Positions 35,549 through 42,178 of a stretch of 42,178 bases of DNA are shown piece by piece. How positions within the stretch are numbered: position 1 is the first letter of the stretch; the number at the start of each line of letters is the position of its first letter. The notes under the pieces are model-generated. The model worked only from the letters and a program-made list of their open reading frames with translations. It was not told the origin of the DNA and ran no database searches. The translations under genes and the position numbers were made by a program. This stretch comes from Phoronis australis (lineage: Eukaryota > Phoronida > Phoronidae). Location of the stretch: assembly GCA_002633005.1 (NCBI GenBank), contig NMRA01000149.1:204066-246243 (forward strand), read 5' to 3'.

Positions 35549-35707
35549 CAGGAGCGGATCCAGGATTTTGAGTTGGGGGGGCTAGGTCAGAGTATTAGCC
35601 AGGACATAGTCCGTCAGAAATTTGAGCCACCAAAGTGCCAAATGGAATGTGGGAGAATTTCAGGGGGGCCATGGCCCCTTTGGCCCCCCTCCTTGAATCC
35701 GCCACTG
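35549..35707. mobile_element. 159-bp MITE-like element with 5-bp target duplication
   Basis: The left end CAGGAGCGGATCCAGGATTT and the complement of the right end CAGTGGCGGATTCAAGGAGG form imperfect inverted repeats. CACTT is directly repeated on each side (35544-35548 and 35708-35712). The interior is G/C-homopolymer rich (GGGGGG and CCCCCC). A CAG terminus with a short TSD fits a hAT-like non-autonomous element, but a 5-bp duplication is not the usual 8 bp, so the superfamily is uncertain. The 90-codon plus open frame across it is not a gene. Confidence 0.7.
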
Positions 35708-35712
35708 CACTT

Positions 35713-36950
35713 TCCCTGACAGAGGATGATGGATCCACTGTAACTTTACTTGTCTTATTTTAAATTAGTCATCATCCAATGATAGTGAAAGCTGGTAATA
35801 GCAGTCACTCTTTCCCTGCATTCACATAGGACTTTCACTGCTCTCGGAAAGGACGCCCCCTTTTCATGTTTTTGTGAAATTAGCCACAGCAGTATGTTTG
35901 TTGCAATGGAAAATTATGGCTTTGTGAAGTGTTGTGAGTGGTTATTTCTGGCTGTCTTCTTTCAGAAAATGGGTCAACAGCTATGGTTATTGATAAAGTG
36001 CTCAGTTTACTAAAATACTTTGCTAATGACTACCAGAAATAGTAGCATTTTCTTAACAACACAAGCCATAGAAACAAATCAAGTGATGACAGTCACTGCT
36101 AACGTGATCACTAAAGGTGCTTCTTTACACTATTTTGCCCCACCTCATTATTTATAATACAACAGCACTAACCAGTGTTTGTGTGTGTGTGTGTAGGTGT
36201 GTGTGTGTGTGTGTGTGTGCGCACACGTAAGTAGAAGTTATGCAAATTAGATGTCGGTGGAATTTCTTGATTTAGGGCTAGGAATTGTAAGTATACCTAA
36301 AATTTTCCCATCCCTGTTCTCCAAGCAAAGACTACCTGTCCCCATTCCACCAGCTTCATTCAGATGTCAGATCGATTCAATCAGCAAGGTAATTCGTGTT
36401 TGCCATTTTAACTCGGTTACATCAGGTGCAACAATCTTTTTTGCACAAATTATTTCCACTAACCTGTGTTATTGCCAAACAACTCAGAATTCCAGCAAGT
36501 TATGTCGTTCAGTACAAATTCCAGCAAAATTACAGGTGTACAATACCTTTGTTTTCTTAGCTATTTCTTTCCTTTTTTTCTGGATTCCCCCAGGATGTGT
36601 GAACGTGCGAGTGTGTGCCTGTGTTTAGTTCAAACTACAATGATTTGTAAATAATTGCTTTATTTCAAATACAGGTTGAACCAAAAAATTACAGATACTC
36701 TGAATTCCAGTAGTTTTGCATTCCTGAGATTAAATTATTTCTTGAAAAATAATATTGAAGTAAATACTAAAAGTATTTTCACTATTCCAGTGCATGAGTA
36801 TGCCACTAGTTGCTGTACATAAACACTAGAAGCTACTCTCCTATCTCATTTCAAGCATATACAGTAAAACTGGAGTGAATATAACACGCACAAACTTTAG
36901 CGAATATTGACCAAAAGTAGCTTATGGTGACTGTTTACCTCAGTTCATAA
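35713..36950. other. No supported gene; contains a GT repeat
   Basis: A 125-codon plus open frame at 36251-36628 and a 62-codon frame overlapping it in another phase have no recognisable motif. The sequence around them is T-rich. I treat them as chance open frames. Confidence 0.4.
36177..36226. repeat. GT dinucleotide microsatellite
   Basis: This is an almost pure (GT)n tract of about 45 bp with one AG interruption, ending in GCGCACAC. Confidence 0.9.
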
Positions 36951-36959
36951 TTTAATGGT

Positions 36960-37718
36960 GGTGGCAATATCCTAAAACTTCCAGTCATTACAAAGGTAAA
37001 CGTAAAAAAAATAAAATTTCCACTAGGGGACACACCGGTAGTCGGATTCGTTCGAAAGTCATCGTCGTATGTTGTTAACATCATATAAATATACTTACCC
37101 AATTTCGTAAAGTTCCTGTGAACGGTTTAGGAGATACAGCCATAGGCGCAAAAAAAGACTGCCACTAGGAGGCGCCACCGTAGTCGAAATCGTCGGAAAA
37201 TCATCGTCAATTGTCCTCTTCATAGTAAGCACATATATGCTAATTTTCACAATAATCCTTTGAGCGGTTTGGTTGATAGAGGGGTGGACGCAAAAAAAGA
37301 CTTGAAAACACTAAAAATGGCCACTAAGTGGCGCAAACTACATCGAATCCATTCGAAAATGAAAGGACAGCATCATCTCACAAATAGGTGCCTACATACC
37401 AAATTTCATGAAAATCTGTTCAGGACTTTTGAAGATACAAAGATAAACGTAAAAAACTAAAATTGCCACTAAGGGGCACACCAATAGTCGGTTCCGTTCG
37501 AAAGTTCGCTCATGCTGTCCCATTCATGAATGGAACATACGTGCCAAATTTCATGCACGTATGTCAAAGGGTTTTGGAGATAGAGCAGCGGACGCCGGAC
37601 GGACGCCGCCCGGACAGACAGACGGATGGAGATGACGGCATAATACGTCCACATATAAATATGTGGGCACATAAAAATGGCGGCGACCACATGGAAGCCG
37701 CCATTACAATATAGCTAA
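36960..37718 (+). mobile_element. Core-repeat array ending in inverted repeats; possible non-autonomous Helitron/Helentron-type element
   Basis: Four diverged units start at CCACTAGGGG-type blocks at 37020, 37162, 37321 and 37466, giving periods of 142, 159 and 145 bp. Each unit continues with TAGTCG/CATCG, TTCGAAA and ATCATC blocks, then CAAATTTCATG and a GAGATA-type end. A GGAC-rich simple tract follows (37589-37628). Next comes an 8-bp-arm palindrome (CCACATAT/ATATGTGG at 37650-37667) and a 9-bp-arm hairpin (AATGGCGGC at 37676-37684, GCCGCCATT at 37697-37705). CTAA lies 9 bp later, at 37715-37718. Core repeats, a microsatellite and a hairpin before CTRR are known features of Helitron-like short elements. 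I cannot see a defined 5' end, and the class call is inference. Confidence 0.5.
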
Positions 37719-40700
37719 CAAAAACATTACATATACTTCCAAAATTTCTCAAGCAGGGAGGTAGGCTGGCCAAGCAGAGACGGTGAAAATACATAATCCC
37801 TTGTGAAAGTGGGCCTGTAGAAGGTTTCAAAGCAATGCATCCAAATTTTTGTCGCATTTTGTTACAAAATTCAAACGTGACTTTTGTATAACTATAACCA
37901 TTAGTAACCATCCTGAGCAGACTGAAAAAAAGCGGTCAGATAGTTGAAAATACTCGCTTTAATTTTTTTACTTACATCTTCAGTCACAGCATAAGAATTT
38001 TATCGCCGCCAGAGAATGAAAACATTTGTATGAATTGGTTTGCGTTAAAAACAATCTAATCAAACTTTTTTGTAAAAAATTGACCAACATGCTCAACATG
38101 ACGAGATAGTCAACCCTCGTTTTCATATGATCGTCCAGTCTTCTGCCAGTTAACAGATTTTGATTTAATGTTCACTTTACAAATGGACTCTGCGTTCAGC
38201 ACATCGTGAGTGAGATAAAGTTACATGTTATCGGTCAAGTTGTTCCTCATGACTCCGAGAAAACAAGTCGCGTCGAGACGACCAAGCATTAAGACCGCAA
38301 TATTCCAAATATCCAGCGCAGACAGGAACTGAAGTTGAAAATGTCCAGAGTGGTAAATTGTCAACTCATTAACTTGCCCGTCAAGTTATAACTGAACTGA
38401 TGCTGAACGTTCAATTAGTGTGTGCTTGACATAAGAAGTATCCAAAAGCATCATTGGCCGTATTGACAAAATACCGTAACACCTCACATACAAGCTGTAA
38501 CGGCGGGATTATGAAGTAGAGCAGCAGATCAGTCTAGAGGTCATGAAAGGGCAAATACCATCGACCGTCTTTTTGGTCATGTCTGTACGGAAAGGGTCCC
38601 CCCCAAATTAGCTGAAGTTCATTCCGTAAATCGGTGTTTTGTTTATTTTTAGATACATGTAATTTGTGTATCTTTAAGACCAACCACAAAAAACAAGAAT
38701 GGAGAACATAAATCGTGAATATTCGAACCTGTGCCGAGGAGCACTTACACAAGAACTGAAAACATTTTCACACAAAATGCAATCAATGGTAAACACACAA
38801 AAACACATTCACCATCTAAACTTCGCATCAAATGAAAAGTGACACCAGCAACTTGACAGTAACTAGAAGACTCGTCTACTAGAGTCTCCTTGAAACTGAG
38901 TTGCTCCAAGTAACTCCCATGGGATTGTGGAATTGCCCTTGGGACTGTCTCACAAATGAAAAGTATGCATTAAGAAAGATCGATGAACTTGTGGTACAAC
39001 ACAGAATGGTACTCTTGGAAATTGTACAGTGGCAGATGCCCTTCCAGAGGCAGGCCTACTCGTTTTGTCAATAATTGCGCTAACATGTTACAAACAAAAA
39101 AGACAACCCACCTGTCATAAAGCTACTGGAGACAGGTCATCAGATGAAAATAAATTAGTATAGGACTTGATAACCGCACTGTAGTTAACACTTCTGACAA
39201 TCCTCCTGTCAGAAGGCCATTGAAGAAAGATTATAGGATAAAAACAAATTGGCAAAGGATTTAGTACACGCATTGTAGGTAAATTTCTGCATTTGCGAAA
39301 CCATCAGTTTTCCTGTTCACAAAACACATATTATGTGAAATTACCAGGGTGTCATCTGTTTACTTGTTACCAAGTATTTGAATAGTAATATCCCAACTGC
39401 ATTGGTGGCATCGATAGAAATTACATAATAAGAATTTATTGCACCTGAAATACTGTTCGTGTCCATGACTGGCTGTCTTTTGGAAATTCAGCAGTCAAAA
39501 AGAACAAAGATCCTTAGCAAAATGAACCCACTGGCTGAGTTGGCTTGGAAAAGAAATAAACATGCCTACTGCGAATCTATAGGACAGAACGTATCTAATA
39601 AGACTGTATAAAAGTCATAATCAGAATAAATATTGATTACGTAATTAGTTGCCCAATATTTGTGCATATGTACTTTTAAAACCATGGGGTTAAACTTTTT
39701 CCATGTACTTTTGATGTTTACATGATTGTACTTTTAGATGTTTACCTTCTCTGTTCTGGGATCAATGTTCTGTAAGGATTCTGGAAATTTCTGAGATTAG
39801 ATTGTAACAGTTAATGATATGATTAGATAAGATCATATGGTTTTTTTTAGCCAATCTTAAGTAAGTGCATTAATTGATTACAATTTGGGCAGAAGACTAG
39901 GAGATAATCAAATGGAACTCAGTAGTTGAAGCTATTGCACTTGCTTCACTGAGTACTGAAGAAATAGTACAGCAGAGCCATCTCCTGGAAAATTCTAGAG
40001 GATCTTGGCAAGAGCAAAGATTAATGAACAGGAAAACAAAATTTAAAATTAAAACACATTATGTATGACCTGTTCTATACAATAATACAAAAAGGGACCA
40101 TTTTGCTGAGTTTTTAACCTCTCAAACGACCCATTTTGCAAGAAAAAAGCACCTTTCATAAGGCAACTCTGGATCAGAACAAGTTAGAGCTTTCCTAAGC
40201 CAACCATAAAAGAAAAGACATGCATGTTCACGGAGATGAACCACTTTCCAATAAACTGGCAACATGATAAAAACGCGAGTAATCACTCAGTAGTTTTGCT
40301 GCACCTTGTACTTCGTCAATATATTTGTTCATTTGTGTGATCTAAGGTCATATTGCGTGGAATAGAGAAATTACTGCATTAGCTACAGTTTCACAGCAAT
40401 AAAAACACTTATACCTAAACTAAATTGATATGGATTACAACTAGTGACTTTTCAATTCCTTTGACTTCTGAAACTGAAGCTAGGATCATATTTGAAATAC
40501 GATAAAAATTCGCCAAATTAGTTGCATTAGGTTTCTGTTCTCTGGTACCTGTTGATGAATGATTTTAGTAACTCTTTAAACCGCAGTAGGTGATTGACCT
40601 GTGCGCCTAATACCGCACAAAAGAACACAGGAACGCTTATGATGGCCTAGATAGATATGTGGACCAGCCTTGATTTAGAAACCGCCATCTGGAGAGTTGA

Positions 40701-41817
40701 AACCAAACAGGTTTTTGTAATGCCTTTTTAATAGATGGGGATAGGATTGATGGTGGATTGATTTCTGTGTTCCTGTATGGATTTAACGTAGTGGGATATT
40801 TTCCAGATTTTTTTATAAATTCCACGTAGCCATCATGCTGTCATATTGTCACAGCTGTTTGGTGAGATATTAAAACGATTCGCACAGTATGTTCAACATC
40901 TCAAAATGTCAGTTAATGCTAGAAATTGTGGTTCATTCCCGATTAACTCATCCTGCCTTGCACACCAGAATAGAGTTTGGTATCCGTCTCACGGAGAGAA
41001 AAATGTAACCAAAATTACTTGGTGTTATTGAAAGTACATGGCAATAACTCGTGTAATCTCGTGAACGCTTGCTTTTCTAGTGAGGTCCTAGTGTTGCTGA
41101 ACTCTACTCAGAATTAAGGTTAAGCAAAGATGCTTCTGTGGTGCTGCCAGTTTCTTGTTGTCACATCATTATCCAACGGAGTCTAGTAAAGGATTGTCTC
41201 TGAGAAGGCAATTCTTTCTCATATTCTGTTTATCCAACAAAACCATGAAACTGTTGGCAGAGACTCACAAATCCCATATTGTTCACAGTTTAATGGGACA
41301 GCAAATCCTATCCTAAATATAAACTGAAGCCATCCCCAAGTTTTAAAGGAGAATGCCACCTAAAAAACAACCTATTTTGTATCAGTTTAGATCAAGTACT
41401 TCTACTCGATAATGGCAGGTTCGGTTGCGTTACCTGACACCTGATGGCAGACGGAGGTGTTGAAATTATCCAATGATGTAATTGGTTTCAAACGCAGTCT
41501 GTTCAGCAGTTCACAACACGGGTTAGTGGTGTCAGCTTATCACTTGAATTCGTCACTACACCAATAAATCATCAAACTTAGATGTAAAACCCTTAAAAAT
41601 ACACGTTGTTTTATTTCACTGTTACAGATTTACTGGTATTTGGACACACCGTAGCCTACAAAGTTCGGCAGACCAATTTACCAAGGTCCTTAGCAGGAGT
41701 TTGGGGTCTGTTCGGATATAAATTCGAAGTATTCTTCCGTGAAATACAGACAGGAGAACCTACATCTGTGTTGTTTATACTTGTGATTTTTTGAGTTCTA
41801 AACACACGGAACGCTTG
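37719..41817. other. No supported gene
   Basis: AT-rich DNA. Short open frames at 38534-38752 (minus), 40637-40825 (minus), 40846-41031 (plus) and 41606-41794 (plus) show no recognisable motif. The stretch 38150-38760 is somewhat richer in CpG, but I see no promoter motif in it. Confidence 0.4.
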
Positions 41818-42058
41818 TTATCCCGGCCAGTGGCTCAGAGCCCGATCAGAGGCCCGTCGCGGCGGCTGGACTGACTCGTTATCCCAGCCAATGGCTCGGA
41901 ACCCGATCAGGCCCGTTGCGGCAGCCGGACTGACTCGTTCTCCCTGCCAATGGCTCGGAACCCGATCAGAGGCCCGTCGCGACGGCCGGACTGACTTGTT
42001 ATCCCGGCCAATGGCTCGAAACCCGATCAGGCCCGTCGTGGCCGCTGGGACTGGCACG
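41818..42058. repeat. GC-rich minisatellite, four units of 61/59/61/60 bp
   Basis: Units start at 41818, 41879, 41938 and 41999. Each has TTATCCCGGCCAATGGCTCG, then AACCCGATCAG, then GGCCCGTCGCGGCGGC and GGACTGACTCG, with a few differences. Units 1 and 3 carry an extra AG after CGATCAG that units 2 and 4 lack, so the array is two copies of a roughly 120-bp dimer. It is GC-rich and CpG-dense in an AT-rich setting. Open frames on both strands arise because 61 plus 59 is a multiple of three. Confidence 0.9.
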
Positions 42059-42178
42059 AACATAAACCAGCTTCAGTCGGAAACTAAACCTCCAGTCATG
42101 AAAAGACTATAATAGTGAGCCAAAGAAATAATGTGCACATAATTATTTATGTGAATTAGCCACGAAACTGAAAATTTA
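42059..42178. other. Window end, no feature seen
   Basis: Short AT-rich flank after the minisatellite; nothing supported. Confidence 0.4.

Noticed and set aside
36251-36654. 125-codon plus-strand open frame after the GT repeat
   Set aside because: It is T-rich, lacks any motif and overlaps another open frame in a different phase.
37469-37911. Antisense open frames of 73 and 115 codons over the core-repeat array
   Set aside because: They run through repeat units and the GGAC tract and share no protein family signature.
41818-42112. Open frames on both strands through the minisatellite (81 and 73 codons)
   Set aside because: They follow from the 120-bp dimer being a multiple of three; there is no start context or splice support.

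Overview
This window looks like nuclear DNA from an animal, most likely a marine invertebrate. It is AT-rich, the recognisable protein fragments are exons bounded by GT...AG splice sites, introns run from 1.5 kb to about 5 kb, there are no bacterial operons or Shine-Dalgarno sites, and much of the rest is short non-autonomous transposon-like repeats and microsatellites. I cannot name the species.

Only two genes can be supported, both on the minus strand. The first, at 2103-2329, is the first coding exon of a Gfo/Idh/MocA-type NAD(P)-dependent oxidoreductase; it ends at a splice donor and the rest of the gene appears to lie beyond position 1. The second is an essentially complete SPRY-domain/SOCS-box gene of the SPSB1/2/4 (gustavus) family. 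Its SPRY exon is at 10371-11177 and its SOCS-box exon at 8703-8833, joined by an intron whose splice rebuilds an expected proline codon. The 276-residue core protein matches the family from start to stop. A TATA box with two ATTGG (inverted CCAAT) motifs near 16.43-16.48 kb, followed by an in-frame candidate exon at 16177-16255, suggests a promoter and an N-terminally extended isoform. This is a hypothesis. SPSB proteins are substrate receptors of Cullin-RING ubiquitin ligases; nothing links this gene functionally to the oxidoreductase.

The rest is introns, intergenic DNA and repeats. (1) Five copies of a TA-flanked MITE-like family with AAGGCCCTTTCATA-type ends lie at 13.87, 18.09, 18.82, 23.54 and 24.48 kb. 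(2) A 0.93-0.94 kb direct duplication at 23.44-25.31 kb meets exactly at the single N of the window (24370), which points to an assembly haplotype overlap or a very young tandem duplication. (3) A diverged family of about 140-150 bp core repeats occurs at 25.81-26.73, 34.83-35.06 and 36.96-37.72 kb; the last locus ends in a GGAC-rich tract, two inverted repeats and a CTAA, resembling a non-autonomous Helitron/Helentron-type element. (4) Other MITE-like inverted repeats lie at 19.57, 20.25, 35.23 and 35.55 kb. (5) A GC- and CpG-rich minisatellite with alternating 61/59-bp units lies at 41.82-42.06 kb.

The stretch from about 26.7 to 34.7 kb and most of 37.7-41.8 kb shows no gene I can support. 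I saw no tRNA, rRNA, CRISPR array, viral gene or autonomous transposase.
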